A stretch of 64,000 bases of DNA from Chitinophagaceae bacterium (GTDB lineage: Bacteria; Bacteroidota; Bacteroidia; Chitinophagales; Chitinophagaceae). Below the pieces are notes generated by a model, which saw only the letters and a program-made list of their open reading frames with translations, was not told the origin of the DNA and did no database searches. The first letter of the stretch is position 1; the number at the start of each line of letters is the position of its first letter. The stretch is from the NCBI GenBank assembly GCA_016713965.1, contig JADJOC010000009.1:1420127-1484126 (forward strand), in the 5' to 3' direction. Below, in pieces: positions 41,696 through 52,912 of the stretch. The translations under genes and the position numbers were made by a program.

Positions 41696-42327
41696 TTAGG
41701 GCAATGATATAAAATGCTGCCCGTCTTCATACTCCTGGTCCAGTGCATTGATAATAGTTTGCAAATGCTCTTCGTTGCCTAAAAAGTCTGCATTGCCGGC
41801 ATCAATAAACAAGGTTTTAATATGATGCTGTTTTATATATTGTGTATAAGTTTCCTGAAGGGTAAATAAGTAATCACCAGGAATGTGCTGCTCGTAAGAC
41901 CGGTTACGTTTTTTATATTCTCCTGCAATTTATTTACGGGTGTATGCAGGTAAATTAATAAATCAGGCTGTATAATTTGAGGATTAATTATATCGAATAA
42001 TTTTTGGTAGAGGCGGAATTCTTCATCCGCTAAATTTACCTTGGCAAATAACAAACATTTTGTAAATAAATAATCGGATATGGTAATATGCTGAAACATA
42101 TCTTTGGTTTGTAATAAATCTTTTAACTGTTTATAGCGTTCTGCCATAAAAAATAGTTCTAAAGGAAAAGCATATTGTTGGGGGTTTTCATAAAATTTTG
42201 GCAAAAAAGGATTATCTGCAAATTCTTCTAAAATAAGGCGTGCATTGAAATGCTTGCTTAATAAATGGGCCAGTGTAGTTTTACCGGCACCTATGTTTCC
42301 TTCTATTGTAACAAAATTATATTTCAA
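41696..42327 (-). CDS. Deoxynucleoside kinase (one frameshift)
   Basis: About 210 residues. P-loop in FVTIEGNIGAGKTTLAHLLS, ERY-type motif MAERYKQLK, and the later DLLIYLHTPVNKL with the Arg-rich lid (KKRNRSYEQHIPGDYL) encoded after a missing A near 41922. The restored C-terminus ends GQHFISLP at 41696. It phosphorylates deoxynucleosides for dNTP salvage, by family. It is upstream of folK on the same strand reversed (58-base gap), so folK and this gene are probably one operon. Confidence 0.82.
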
Positions 42328-42385
42328 AACCTGGTAATTTAGAGTAATCGACGCTGCAAAATAAGTGTAATGACGGGTACAATAA

Positions 42386-42864
42386 TTAAAACTTTTTCAC
42401 ATTTAGTGTATCTGTACATTCAAGCACCAGCTGGTGGATAGTTTTATTAAAAACCGGGTGTATAAAATCAGGTGATAATTCATTGAGAGGCTGTAGTACA
42501 AACTGCCGGTTTTGGATTTGTGGATGTGGTATAGTCAAATTTTCTTCGCTGATAACCTCCTCATTAAAAAAAAGAATATCTATATCAATTATCCTCGGTG
42601 CATTTTTTGTGGTTCTTATACGGCCCATTTCTTTTCTATTAATAAAATAGTGGCTAATAACAGATGAGCGCTTAAAGAGGTTTTTATTATGATCACCTGG
42701 TTTAAAAAATCCGGCTGATCCGTATTACCCCATGCAGCAGTTTGGTATAAAGCAGATTGCCTTTCAATTGTACCGGCTTTTTTTTCAATAAAGGGTTTTG
42801 CCAAAGAAATTTTTTTTTTACTGTTGCCCAGGTTGCTTCCAAGTAATAAATAAACTTTATTCAT
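42386..42864 (-). CDS. folK: HPPK, 6-hydroxymethyl-dihydropterin pyrophosphokinase (one frameshift)
   Basis: About 159 residues. VYLLLGSNLGNSKKKISLA at the N-terminus, then ALYQTAAWGNTDQPDFLNQV, and the HPPK signature APRIIDIDILFFNEEVISEE followed by IPHPQIQNRQFVLQPL. A missing base near 42622 (IEKEMGR) splits it. It transfers pyrophosphate from ATP to 6-hydroxymethyl-7,8-dihydropterin in folate synthesis. The gene is essential in most bacteria without folate uptake, so the break is unlikely to be real. Confidence 0.92.
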
Positions 42865-42952
42865 TTTGATATAATGTTACCACTCAAACTTAATTATAAA
42901 TTTTAAAAAATACGTTTTAAATAATAGCTTTACGTTTTTAAATTAGCATTTA

Positions 42953-44065
42953 ATGAATAAATATAGCCAGGTTAAGGCCATGCTTGCCATCACTAAAGGT
43001 AGTTTGTCAGCAATTTTCAGGAGCCCTTCGGCAATAGTTTTCAGTTTTGTATTTCCTTTTATATTTATTATTGTATTTGGTTTTATCGGAGATAATGCAG
43101 GCATCCCGGTATATAAAATAGTTATGGATAAAAACAGCGATACCTCCAATGCGCTTTTCGATTCAATTAAAACAAGCAACAGGATTAAAATTGTAACCTT
43201 TTCCGATGAAAAAGAACTAAGGTCAAATTTAATCAAAGGCCGTATCGCAGGAATACTTAAAATCACAAAGAATTCTGAAACAAATCCTGCCTACCTGTAT
43301 AACATAAAAAGCAGTAAGGCCAGTAGCGACAAATGGCCGCAACTGATGGCAACTTTAAACTCTATCGCCAATACAGTAAGCGATGTTTCCTATAAAGGCA
43401 GGCCGGCTTTTGCAAATCAGGATTTTGATTACAGAAGGGATATTGAAACGGTAAGAGAGTATAAAACCATTGACTTTATTTTGCCTGGCCAGTTAGGATT
43501 TTCTTTATTAAGTTCCGGTGTATTTGGAGTAGCATTTATGTTTTTTGGCTTGAGAAATACATTAGTGTTAAAAAGGTTTTTTGCCACTCCTATCAAACGA
43601 ACTTATATCATTTTAGGTGAAGGCCTCAGCAGGGTAATATTTCAAATGCTTACTGCCATAGTAATTATAATTGCCGGAAAGTATTTATTTGGCTTTACAT
43701 TAGTACATGGCATACAAACATTTTTAGAAATGCTTGTTTTGAGTTTTATAGGTTTATTAATTTTTATGGGTTTTGGTTTTATTGTAAGCGGATTAGCAAA
43801 AAATGACAGCACTATACCTCCGTTTGCTAATTTGATAACCTTGCCCCAATTTTTATTAGGCGGCACTTTTTTTTCAATAGAAGTATTTCCAAAATGGCTA
43901 CAGCCAATATCCAGGGCAATGCCATTAACCCATTTAAATACCGCTATGCGTAATGTAGCTTTTGAAGGGCAAAGCTTATGGGAAGTAAGAGATGAAATAG
44001 GAATTTTATTATTATGGGGTATTGTGGTATATGTAGTGGCAATAAAAGTATTTAAATGGGAATAA
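42953..44065 (+). CDS. ABC-2 type transporter permease
   Basis: 370 residues, intact. An N-terminal membrane anchor (FRSPSAIVFSFVFPFIFIIV), a large extracytoplasmic domain to residue 170, then five membrane segments from about 180 (GQLGFSLLSSGVFGVAFMFF, LVLKRFFATPIKRTYIILGE, LPQFLLGGTFFSIEVFPKWL). This is the ABC2_membrane_3 layout of drug or polysaccharide exporters. The ATPase subunit is not adjacent. The next gene starts two bases after the stop and is therefore co-transcribed. Confidence 0.85.
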   Translation: MNKYSQVKAMLAITKGSLSAIFRSPSAIVFSFVFPFIFIIVFGFIGDNAGIPVYKIVMDKNSDTSNALFDSIKTSNRIKIVTFSDEKELRSNLIKGRIAGILKITKNSETNPAYLYNIKSSKASSDKWPQLMATLNSIANTVSDVSYKGRPAFANQDFDYRRDIETVREYKTIDFILPGQLGFSLLSSGVFGVAFMFFGLRNTLVLKRFFATPIKRTYIILGEGLSRVIFQMLTAIVIIIAGKYLFGFTLVHGIQTFLEMLVLSFIGLLIFMGFGFIVSGLAKNDSTIPPFANLITLPQFLLGGTFFSIEVFPKWLQPISRAMPLTHLNTAMRNVAFEGQSLWEVRDEIGILLLWGIVVYVVAIKVFKWE

Positions 44066-44066
44066 A

Positions 44067-44632
44067 ATGAAATATCTAAAATTTATAGGATTAAATATCA
44101 TCGTGTTTTGTAGTTTATTTTTTTTTCTGTCATTATTATTCCCCGGTACAATAAGCAATGTCAAATCAATAAATATAGTTGCCGGTCAGGCAAAAGTATA
44201 TCACAATTTACAATCAGTAAATAACTGGAAAAGCTGGAGTGCATTTAATACCACTGATACAGCGAATATAAAAATTTTACTTTCAAATAAGGATACTATT
44301 GCTACAGTATGGGAACACAATAACGGAACCACTTTTCTCTCTTATCACACCCTTACTAATATTGATAAAAATTCTACAGCTATTAACTGGGTTATCCAGG
44401 AAAAAATAAAATGGTATCATCCTGTAAAAAATTTGCAGCTTTATTCAGAGGTAATTCTATTAGCCAGGCTATGGAAGTTTCTTTGGTGAATTTTAAAAAC
44501 TGGTTGAGTCACAAAGCATTATTAATCAGGAAAACTGATTTTGCCCATACTAACAGCGGGTACATTTCCCAGACTGGTATTGAATATTTGCTTGCTCCCT
44601 GCTACACACTCATTAGCCAGGATAGCAAATAA
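44067..44632 (+). CDS. SRPBCC-like membrane-anchored protein (one frameshift, uncertain end)
   Basis: An N-terminal membrane segment (FIGLNIIVFCSLFFFLSLLF) and a START/SRPBCC-type domain (YHNLQSVNNWKSWSAFNTTD, SYHTLTNIDKNSTAINW). A missing A in the A6 run near 44430 leads to the frame KKFAALFRGNSISQAMEVSL, VNFKNWLSHK, then on to 44632. That frame overlaps the end of anmK on the other strand by 111 bases, so the real stop may lie earlier, near 44520. The family binds hydrophobic ligands; role unknown. Confidence 0.65.
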
Positions 44633-45724
44633 TACAGCTTCTTTTGCATCAGGATGTATACCAAGGTTTTCAGTAGTAAAAAAATCATGACCAGGTAATC
44701 CTGCCTTTATATAATTTATTAAAAGTGGGTTATGCATACCGCCGCCACTTACATATATTTCAATTTTATTTTTGCTATTAAAAAAATGATTAATTGAAGC
44801 AATGATGGTGTCTGCAGAAAATTTATTTAATGTAGCCATTGTATCTTCTACTTACAACCCGGATGTGTTTGAAATTGCTTTGGCTGAAGATAAATATTCC
44901 AGGTTAAATAATTCAGGCCCGGTAGTTTTAGGAAAACCCTGCAAAAAAAACTGGTTGTTTTTTAATTCCTTTAAAAGATTTTCATTAACAACGCCCTGCA
45001 ACGCAATTAAAGCGTTTTCATCGCAATATTTACCGTCAATAGTTTGTTGCACATAAGCATCCATAATAGTATTGCCGGGGCCAGCATCTGTGCAAATCAC
45101 ATCTTCAGTTTTAAGGGATGCAGGCAAATAAGTGAAATTGGCTATTCCTCCAATATTTAATAAAATCCTGTCCTGGCCTTTTTTACTGAATAAAATATAA
45201 TCTCCATACATAGCTAAAGGAGCCCCTTCTCCCCCAACAGCTATGTTTTTTTGTCTGAAATCACTTATAGTAATGATTCCGGTTGCCACAGATAAATGAT
45301 CTCCATCGCCGATTTGTAAAGTAGCATTCCCATATACAAGGTGCTTATGAGAACTTTTGGGGGCATGATAGATAGTCTGCCCGTGGCTTGCGATCAGATC
45401 AATACTACTTTTATTAATACCCCATTTTTGCAAACATTGTAATATAAATTGGGCATGCTGCAATCCTATCCAGGAATGTAACAATGCCAGTTTTTCTACA
45501 TCTATATTTCTTTTAGAACAAACAGTTTTGACTTCCTGCTTAAAATGGCGGTCATAAACTATTGTTTCAAAATTAATAAGCTCTAATTCAGTTTCCAGTC
45601 CGCTTCCTTTAATACTGCATAAAGCAATATCCAGCCCGTCCAAAGAAGTTCCGCTCATTAAACCAATAATAAAACGTGCAGGTTTAGAAGCTATTTCATG
45701 CAGTTTGGTAATATTACTATTCAC
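44522..45724 (-). CDS. anmK: Anhydro-N-acetylmuramic acid kinase (in-frame stop)
   Basis: 401 codons. FIIGLMSGTSLDGLDIALC at the N-terminus, ASHGQTIYHAPK, TLQIGDGDHLSVATGIITIS, ILLNIGGIANFTYLP, DAGPGNTIMDAYV and, after the stop, IEIYVSGGGMHNPLLINYI: all the sugar-kinase motifs of AnmK. A TAA at about 44849-44851 interrupts the frame between SNTSGL and VEDTMATLNKF without changing frame; CAA to TAA would explain it. The enzyme phosphorylates 1,6-anhydro-MurNAc in cell-wall recycling. Confidence 0.9.
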
Positions 45725-45826
45725 TTAAGGGTTTTCTTTCCAAATATAATCTCAATGTGGATAAAAAAAAATTTATTAATTACAACTATTGTTCTCTAAT
45801 AGCTGTCACCATATATTGTTTCAGAT

Positions 45827-45963
45827 ATGGATTATATAAAACTGGTAAGAGATTGTCTGCAAAACAGTTGTATGAGTATTTTGCAGAGAATATGCTCGGC
45901 GTGTGCTACTTGATTTTTAATATAGGAAGAATGCAAGCACTTTATAGAAACAAGAATACTTAG
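45827..45963 (+). pseudogene. Fragment of an ECF sigma factor gene
   Basis: MDYIKLVRDCL, then after a shift KQLYEYFAENMLGVCY: the N-terminal region-2 start of Bacteroidota ECF sigma factors. After about 45 codons the similarity ends. The rest of the gene is absent, so this is a remnant, between anmK and queG. Confidence 0.5.
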
Positions 45964-45977
45964 TATTAAATTAGAGC

Positions 45978-46911
45978 TTACATTTTTTTTAAAAAATTAA
46001 TATTCCTTTTTATTCCTTCATATTTACTTCGCTTTAAAGGAGAATTTTTAAATGTAATTTTAAAGGTTTCTTCCGTCAGGTCTTCCCAATCATTAGAAGA
46101 AAAATTTAAAATTTCAGGTAAAATATTAAATGCTTTTTCTTTACCTGAAGTAGCAAACCTATTCCATGGGCAAACATCCTGGCAGGTATCACAACCAAAC
46201 ATCCAGTCATCAAATTGTCCTTTCATTTTTATCCGGGATAAGCGCATCTTTTAATTCAATAGTAAAATAAGAAATGCATTTACTACCATCAATAACTTTA
46301 TCAGGCAAGATGGCATCTGTCGGACAAGCATCAATGCATTTAGTACAGGTGCCACAATAATCTTTAACAAAAGGATTATCATATTCTAATTCCAGGTCTA
46401 CTATTAAAGTAGCAATAAAGAAAAAAGAACCACTTTGTTTATTAATAATATTTCCATTCTTACCAATCCATCCCAACCCCGCTTTTTGAGCCCATGTTCT
46501 TTCCAAAACAGGAGCACTATCTACAAAGCCCCTGCCATTTACTTCTCCAATATTTTCTCTTATATGTCCCAATAAAAAATTTAATTTTTCCCTGATCACC
46601 TCATGGTAATCCTGCCCATAAGCATATTTAGAAATTTTATAAGTTAGGTTTTGCTGTATTTTTTCCGGGTAATAATTAAGCAATACCATAATAACAGATT
46701 TTGCACCGGGCACTAGTTTAGACAGGTCAATCCTAAGATCAAAATTATTTTCCATGTATTGCATATTTCCTTGCATGCCTTTATTAAGCCATTGCTCTAA
46801 CCTCCTGGCATCATCATCAAGCTTTTGTACTTTAGCAATGCCGCAATACGCAAACCCAAGCCCGACAGCTGCTTCCTTTATTATTTTTGTATGGTTTTCG
46901 ATACTACTCAA
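45978..46911 (-). CDS. queG: Epoxyqueuosine reductase (one frameshift)
   Basis: About 310 residues. The N-terminal cobalamin-binding part includes YAYGQDYHEVIREKLNFLL and FVDSAPVLERTWAQKAGLGW, IGKNGNIINKQSGSFFFIAT. Two [4Fe-4S] motifs follow: YCGTCTKCIDACPTDAI and, past a break near 46230, CDTCQDVCPWN. It reduces epoxyqueuosine to queuosine in tRNA. The tgt gene of the same pathway is in this window too (53795-54932). The frame shift lies between LKDALIPDK and LSRIKMKGQFDDW. Confidence 0.92.
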
Positions 46912-46917
46912 AATCTT

Positions 46918-47269
46918 TTATTGATCCTCTAAATGAAGCCGGTGAAAAAACGATATGCAATAGGCGCTATTATAATACCGATTGTAGATATAAATGTAAG
47001 CCCACTAAACAATGCATACGCCGATGCAAAAACCTTAGCACTTTTTGTTAATACAATATTTACATCAATCACCGGGGCCATACTACTTAAAATCATTGAA
47101 GTATTTAGCAGGCTGTCATACGAGTCAAAATCCGGCACTGTAAATTTATACAAATAACGCTAATGGCTAAACTAAGCAACAATATAAGCCCGGTAAATAA
47201 AAAATTATTACACAGACGTTTATAATACACCGATTTAGATGCCAAAGGTTGCTTTTTATGCTCGTACAT
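46918..47269 (-). CDS. Small conserved membrane protein (two indels)
   Basis: About 117 residues: MYEHKKQPLASKSVYYKRLC, a first membrane segment (FLFTGLILLLSLAISVI), YKFTVPDFDSYDSLLNTSMI, LSSMAPVIDVNIVLTKSAKV, FASAYALFSGLTFISTIGII, then after a missing T RFFHRLHLEDQ. I recall this family as common in Bacteroidota, possibly related to small two-membrane-segment channels; the function is unknown. It starts divergently from nothing and ends 6 bases before queG. Confidence 0.6.
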
Positions 47270-47346
47270 AATATATCATTATCTTATAAAAATACAAAAG
47301 CCTTGTTTGATTTGCAGGGCTAATTAAAAGATATTTTCCAGCGGTT

Positions 47347-48169
47347 TTAAAAGCTGATATCGTATCCAGCCAATACGATCAACTCCAGGTAACCAAAATA
47401 ATGGTTTACCTTTCCTTTTCCTGCTGCTAGTGAATTGGTATAATTTACAAAGCCGGTTTTACCCATACCCTCTAAAAAAAACTTTTTGCTAAAATACCAC
47501 CGTCCTCCACCCTCCACACTTACACAATACCCGGCTACATGAAACTTATTATCTACCCTTTTACCACTAAGCGTAATATCAGTTTTAGGTATTACAATTC
47601 CAGCACCAGCCTTCCATAATGCAGTAAAAACCGGCCGGCTATTTACCTTCTTCAAATTATATTGCTTTACATAATTAATATGATAAAAATTTCCACCGTT
47701 AGTATGTTCAAATGAAACTGGTCATGAGTAAAGTAGTATCAGTATCAAAGTGTGCAGCCCCAATATAACCTTTAACATGAAGCCGCTGGTTATCAGAAAC
47801 GATATACTTTGTATGATCAAAATTTATTTCTATAGCCGTTGTATGTGCCTTGTTTAGATAAAAGCCTACTCTATAGCTATATTGTGGCACTGTCAACTCA
47901 ACCGGGTTTTTAATGATACCATCCAAATCATTTCTATCGTGTGCCTTAGCATTATATATAGTAAAGCGATGTGGAACACCATTAACTACATCGTTTACAT
48001 GAATATTGCTTTTCGTATAGCATTCTGTATTGTAACCCCACTGTAAATACATGCCATTAATTAAAGTATTCTTTATCTGCCCGAAACCGGTAATTGATAA
48101 AAATAAAATAAAGACAGGTAAACAGATAATATGGCGGAGCCATTTAATAACCAGGATATTCATATACAA
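47347..48169 (-). CDS. Outer-membrane beta-barrel-like protein (one frameshift)
   Basis: About 273 residues. A signal peptide (LPVFILFLSITGFGQ) precedes alternating-residue beta strands: LQWGYNTECYTKSNIHV, YSYRVGFYLNKAHTTAIEIN, and after a break near 47700 GNFYHINYVKQYNLKKVNSR, PVFTALWKAGAGIVIPKTDI, GYCVSVEGGGRWYFSKKFF. It ends with LIVLAGYDISF, an aromatic C-terminus typical of outer-membrane barrels. Unknown substrate. Recognised only as a family pattern. Confidence 0.65.
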
Positions 48170-48379
48170 GTGCAGTGTTTTTGGTATTACAAAAATAATA
48201 TAAAATTTAATCTATTATTATTTTTATTCTGGCTGGTAATTCAGCCTTGCAACCTGTAATAATAACAGGGAATGATTAAAAATACTGCGTTTGAGTCAGG
48301 ATAGCTATACTTTTAATGCCATAATTTCCTTATTCTTATTATTGGATGGTAATTTGTACATCTTATAAAAAATCAGGAA

Positions 48380-50972
48380 ATGAGTGTACAAAATTTAACA
48401 ATAAAAACACAGGAGGCTTTGCAGCAGGCACAGCAACTTGCATTTAACAGCAGCCATTCCTTTATTGAAACGGAGCATATTTTACAAGCATTGCTTAATG
48501 ATAAAGATTCACCAATAGAATTTTTGTTAAAAAAAAATAATGTAACCATAAACTATGTTGTAGAAAAGTTAGCCGAATCTTTAAAAAAATTACCATCCAT
48601 AAGTAATGGCACACCTGCACAGCAATTAAGCAGGGATGCCAATAATATATTATTAAAAGCAGGTACTGTAATAAAAACCTTTAATGATGAATTTATAAAC
48701 CCGGAACATTTATTATTAGCTATAATACAGGGCAATGATAATACAGCAAAAATTTTAAAAGATGCAGGACTTACAGATAAAGGGTTAATTACTGCTATAA
48801 AAGAATTAAGGAAAGGCGCTACTATTAATTCGCAAACCACGGAACTGGAATTTAACGCATTGAACAAATATGCCAAAAATTTAAATGAAATGGCCAAGGC
48901 CGGTAAACTTGATCCTGTGATTGGCCGCGATGAAGAGATAAGAAGAACCTTGCATATTTTAACGAGGAGAACTAAAAATAATCCCATTCTTGTAGGTGAG
49001 CCGGAGTTGGTAAAACAGCTATTGCAGAAGGCTTGGCCATGAGGATTGTAAATGGTGATGTGCCTGATAACCTGCGCAGCAAAATTATTTATGCCCTGGA
49101 TATGGGCTTATTAATAGCGGGTGCAAAATATAAAGGCGAGTTTGAAGAGAGATTGAAAAGTGTAGTAAAAGAGGTAAGTACCAGCGACGGAGAAATTATT
49201 CTGTTTATCGATGAAATACATACGCTTGTAGGGGCAGGTGGCGGCGATGGGGCGATGGATGCTGCCAATATTTTAAAACCTGCATTGGCAAGAGGAGAGT
49301 TGAGAGCAGTTGGTGCAACTACCTTAAATGAATATCAGAAATTTTTTGAAAAAGATAAAGCTTTGGAAAGGCGTTTTCAAAAAGTAATGATTAATGAGCC
49401 TGATATAGAAGATGCCGTATCTATTTTAAGAGGATTGAAAGACAGGTACGAAACCCATCACCATGTACGGATAAAAGATGAAGCGATAATTGCAGCTGTA
49501 GAATTATCCAGCAGGTACATTACTGACAGATTTTTACCCGATAAAGCTATTGATTTAATTGATGAAAGTGCCGCTAAACTTAGACTGGAAATGAACAGCA
49601 TGCCTGAAGAACTGGATAAATTAGAACGCCAGATCCGGCAGCTTGAAATAGAAAGAGAAGCTATTAAAAGAGAGAATGATGAAACAAAATTAAAAGAGTT
49701 AAACACTGAAATAGCCAACCTTTCAGTAGAAAGAGATACTTACAAAGCAAAATGGAGGGAAGAAAAAGAATTGGTAGAAAAAGTACAAAGCTCTAAAGCG
49801 CAGATTGAAGACCTGAAATTGCAAGCTGAACAGGCTGAACGTAATGGTGATTATGGAAAGGTGGCAGAAATACGCTATGGTAAAATAAAAGAGGTAGAAG
49901 AACTGATTAAAAAACTACAGAAGAGTTAAGCTCATCTACAGAAAAAAGATTGCTTAAAGAAGAAGTAGATGCTGAAGACATTGCAGAAAATGTAGCCAAG
50001 GCTACCGGCATACCTGTTGCCAAAATGCTGCAAAGCGAAAGAGAAAAACTATTATTATTAGAAGAAGAATTGCACCAGCGTGTAGTAGGCCAGGATGAAG
50101 CAATAGAAGCCGTGAGTGATGCTATAAGAAGGAGCCGTGCAGGTTTGCAGGATCCTAAGAAACCCATCGGTTCTTTTATATTTTTGGGTACAACAGGTGT
50201 GGGTAAAACGGAATTGGCCAAGGCCCTGGCAGATTATTTATTTGATGATGACAGCATGATGACCAGGATAGCATGGAGTGAATACCAGGAAAAACATGCA
50301 GTGAGTCGACTTGTGGGTGCACCTCCGGGATATGTGGGATATGATGAAGGCGGTCAACTAACAGAAGCGGTTAGACGCAAACCTTATTCGGTTATTTTAT
50401 TAGATGAAATAGAAAAAGCCCATCCTGATGTGTTTAATATTTTGTTACAGGTATTGGATGATGGTCGCTTAACCGATAACAAAGGCCGGGTAGTTAACTT
50501 TAAAAATACCATCATTATCATGACCAGCAATATGGGCAGCCAGGTTATACAGGATAATTTTGAAAGTGTCACAGAAAAAAACAAGGAAGAAATTGTAGCA
50601 AAAACAAAACAGGAAGTGATGGCGGTATTAAAACAAACCATAAGGCCCGAATTTTTAAACCGCATAGATGAAATTATTATGTTCCAGCCATTAATGCGTA
50701 AAGAAATAAAAGGCATTATACAAATCCAGTTAAAAGACCTCAAAAACCTGGTCATGAAAAACGGCATCGACCTGCAGTTTAGCAACTATGCCATCGATTA
50801 CCTGGCAGAAAATGGTTACGACCCGCAATTTGGAGCCAGGCCTTTAAAACGGCTTATTCAAAAAGAAATAGTAAATCAGCTGAGCAAAAAAATATTAAGT
50901 GGTGAATTAGATAAAACAAAAGCCGTAATGGTTGATGTTTTTGACGGGGTTGTTGTATTTAGAAACGAATAA
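48380..50972 (+). CDS. clpB: ClpB disaggregase (two frameshifts)
   Basis: About 865 residues. N-domain (TIKTQEALQQAQQLAFNSSH), first AAA+ module with GEPGVGKTAIAEGLAMRI once a G is restored near 49003, Walker B EIILFIDEIHTLVGAG, the coiled-coil middle domain (LDKLERQIRQLEIEREAIKR), a second break at about 49920 (a G missing), and the second AAA+ module (FLGTTGVGKTELAKALADYL, VILLDEIEKAHPDVFNILLQ), ending with GARPLKRLIQKEIVNQLSKK. It works with DnaK to dissolve aggregates after heat shock. Both breaks are one-base deletions in G runs. Confidence 0.95.
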
Positions 50973-51202
50973 CTTAATACCAAGATTAATAATATTTATA
51001 ATCTATTGATTATAAGTAAATTAACACAATTTTTATGAAATAGTGAGTAATAATTAAGGTTAAAACTCAGAAATTTTGTACCTTCGAGCGATTTGAACAT
51101 TAACTCGCTTACATAAGAGAATTATTAAATATAATTGAATCAATTGGTAGGCTTTATTAAAGCAGCTGATAATTACTTATCAAGCTGTAAAAAAGGAAAA
51201 AT

Positions 51203-51805
51203 ATGGCATTTAAAAAAGATGTAGTAGAAATTATCGAACCCAGGGATATGTTTGTAGGTAATGCTGCGGCATTAGTAACCCTGGAAGAATTCGGAGAATA
51301 TGAAAGTGAAGTTTGTGCAAAAGCAAATGAAATTGTTAAGCAGTTATTAGAAGAATATGACGGCCAGATCCGTTTTAATTTCAGGCATTTTCCACTTACA
51401 AATATCCACCAGCGCAGTCTTAAAGCCGGTGAAGCTGCAGTAGCTGCAGGCCAGCAGGGCAAGTTTTGGGAAATGCACAACATTTTATTTGCGAACCGCA
51501 GAAACTTAGGCACCACAAGTTTAAAATTATACAGCAAAGAAGCTGGCGTTGTCAACAAGCGTTTTTTAGATGAACTGGTAAATGCCACCTATGGCTGGCA
51601 GGTACAGGGTGATTTAAAAGAAGGTCTCGACAGGGGCGTAAAAGAAGTGCCAACTTTTTTTATCAATGGCGAAATGTACAAAGGCAAAAAAACTTTTGAT
51701 GAAATGAGCAAGGCAATAGATCTGGCTTTGAAAAAAGTTAAGCCAAAAGCCGCAGTGAAGAAAAAAGCACCTGCAAAAACAGCTAAAGCAAAGCATAAAT
51801 TATAA
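51203..51805 (+). CDS. DsbA-like thioredoxin-fold protein without CxxC, with basic tail
   Basis: 200 residues, intact. The thioredoxin fold of the DsbA/Thioredoxin_4 type shows VTLEEFGEYESEVCAKANEI, IRFNFRHFPLTNIHQRSLKA, EAAVAAGQQGKFWEMHNILF and the cis-Pro loop EVPTFFINGEMYKG. At the active site, where FGDxxCPxC is usual, the sequence is FGEYESEVC: the first Cys is missing. There is no signal peptide. The C-terminal 25 residues are Lys/Ala/Pro-rich (KPKAAVKKKAPAKTAKAKHK), as in histone-H1-like tails. It may bind nucleic acid or another polyanion instead of acting as an oxidoreductase (inference). Confidence 0.82.
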   Translation: MAFKKDVVEIIEPRDMFVGNAAALVTLEEFGEYESEVCAKANEIVKQLLEEYDGQIRFNFRHFPLTNIHQRSLKAGEAAVAAGQQGKFWEMHNILFANRRNLGTTSLKLYSKEAGVVNKRFLDELVNATYGWQVQGDLKEGLDRGVKEVPTFFINGEMYKGKKTFDEMSKAIDLALKKVKPKAAVKKKAPAKTAKAKHKL

Positions 51806-51830
51806 CCTCAATTTTTATTGAGGTTTTTTT
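51804..51830 (+). terminator. Rho-independent terminator
   Basis: AACCTCAAT-TTTT-ATTGAGGTT followed by a T run, overlapping the stop codon of the DsbA-like gene. Confidence 0.85.
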
Positions 51831-52051
51831 ATTGGCTAACGCCAATGGATAAGTGTTTTTGTTACCAGCTGTAGTTTTTTAATTGAGCTTTGGTGGCGTC
51901 GCACTCTTGTACAGGTTAACTGTATTGAGCGTTGATTTTACTTTGTTGTTTAAACATATCGCTCTCATGTAGTTTATCTAATACAGTCTAAATATTTATC
52001 GCAACGTCCTGTAATCAGAAACGTTGCTGAAATGAGGATAGACGATTAATA

Positions 52052-52448
52052 TCATTTACCTCTCTCCGCTTCCTTCCTTAACCTAGCAATCTCCTCATCC
52101 TTTTCTTTTATTGTCCTTTCTAATATTTCTACAATTTTATCAATGGGGTTAAAAGTTGGTTGATGGTTCCATTGTAACACACTCGCATGATCATTAAAGC
52201 CAGTAATATTATTAGCAACAATATTTATAGCCGATTCCTCATCGAAGTTTTATTGCTTCTGCAGGCACCTTTAAAGCCTTGGCCACCTCTTCTAATATCG
52301 CAGGTTCAATTTCTTCTTTTGCTTCTAACCGGGAAATTTTGATTTGTGTCCAATCATCACCCATATTAGAGGCCAAAGCATCCTGTTTCATTCCCAACAT
52401 TTGCCTGAACCGGGTTATATTTCTTCCCTGATGAATTTTCTTTTCCAT
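52052..52448 (-). CDS. XRE-family regulator with coiled tail (frameshift)
   Basis: About 132 residues. HTH: GRNITRFRQMLGMKQDALAS, WTQIKISRLEAKEEIEPAIL, EEVAKALKVPAEAIK. An indel in an A run near 52243 breaks it; the continuation NFDEESAINIVANNITGFND, WNHQPTFNPIDKIVEIL, ERTIKEKDEEIARLRKEAER ends at 52052. The C-terminal part is a coiled coil. The pattern is common in Bacteroidota; the target is unknown. No partner gene is adjacent. Confidence 0.75.
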
Positions 52449-52912
52449 AGTATAAATATGGGCACTTTAGTTAATTAATTAAAATATAAAAGCCGGGCTA
52501 AGATAACCATTTTCATATTATTATATAAAAAAAAGCAGGAGTTCAATTCTTTTGTTGGCATACCGCGTACTATATCTCTATAAAGACCAGCAAATCTATT
52601 TTATTAAGTAGACCGCCACTCCATCAAATGTCTAATTCGTAATTTCATAAACCTATCAACATATAAAATAAATCCCCTTCAATAAAAGCTCAATAGCAGT
52701 GCTGTCGATGCAGTGAGTGACCCCGCCTTCGGACGGGGCAGGCTACAACGATGCTCAATCACGGAACAACAGCCCGTAACCAAAAAAATAAAAAATCACA
52801 ACTTTCGTTACATCCTCACCACTATTCATTTTCCATGTACTAAAATTGTCGAATAGATTTGTACTCCTGCTTTTCCACTATTTGACATGGAACTTTTCGC
52901 AGTTGCCTAACG
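52449..52912. other. Intergenic region with repeats and tgt-like remnant
   Basis: Holds repeat family 3, copy 2 (GTGACCCCGCCTTCGGACGG near 52717) and GCTCAATCACGGAACAACAG-type sequence also found at about 53752. About 52790-52870 is a diverged copy of the tgt 3' end. A short inverted repeat CCTAACGTTAGG lies at 52906-52917. Confidence 0.55.

Noticed and set aside
45757..45826. Start of the 68-codon open frame as a complete gene
   Set aside because: The first 23 codons resemble nothing, and the rest is a frameshifted sigma-factor fragment.
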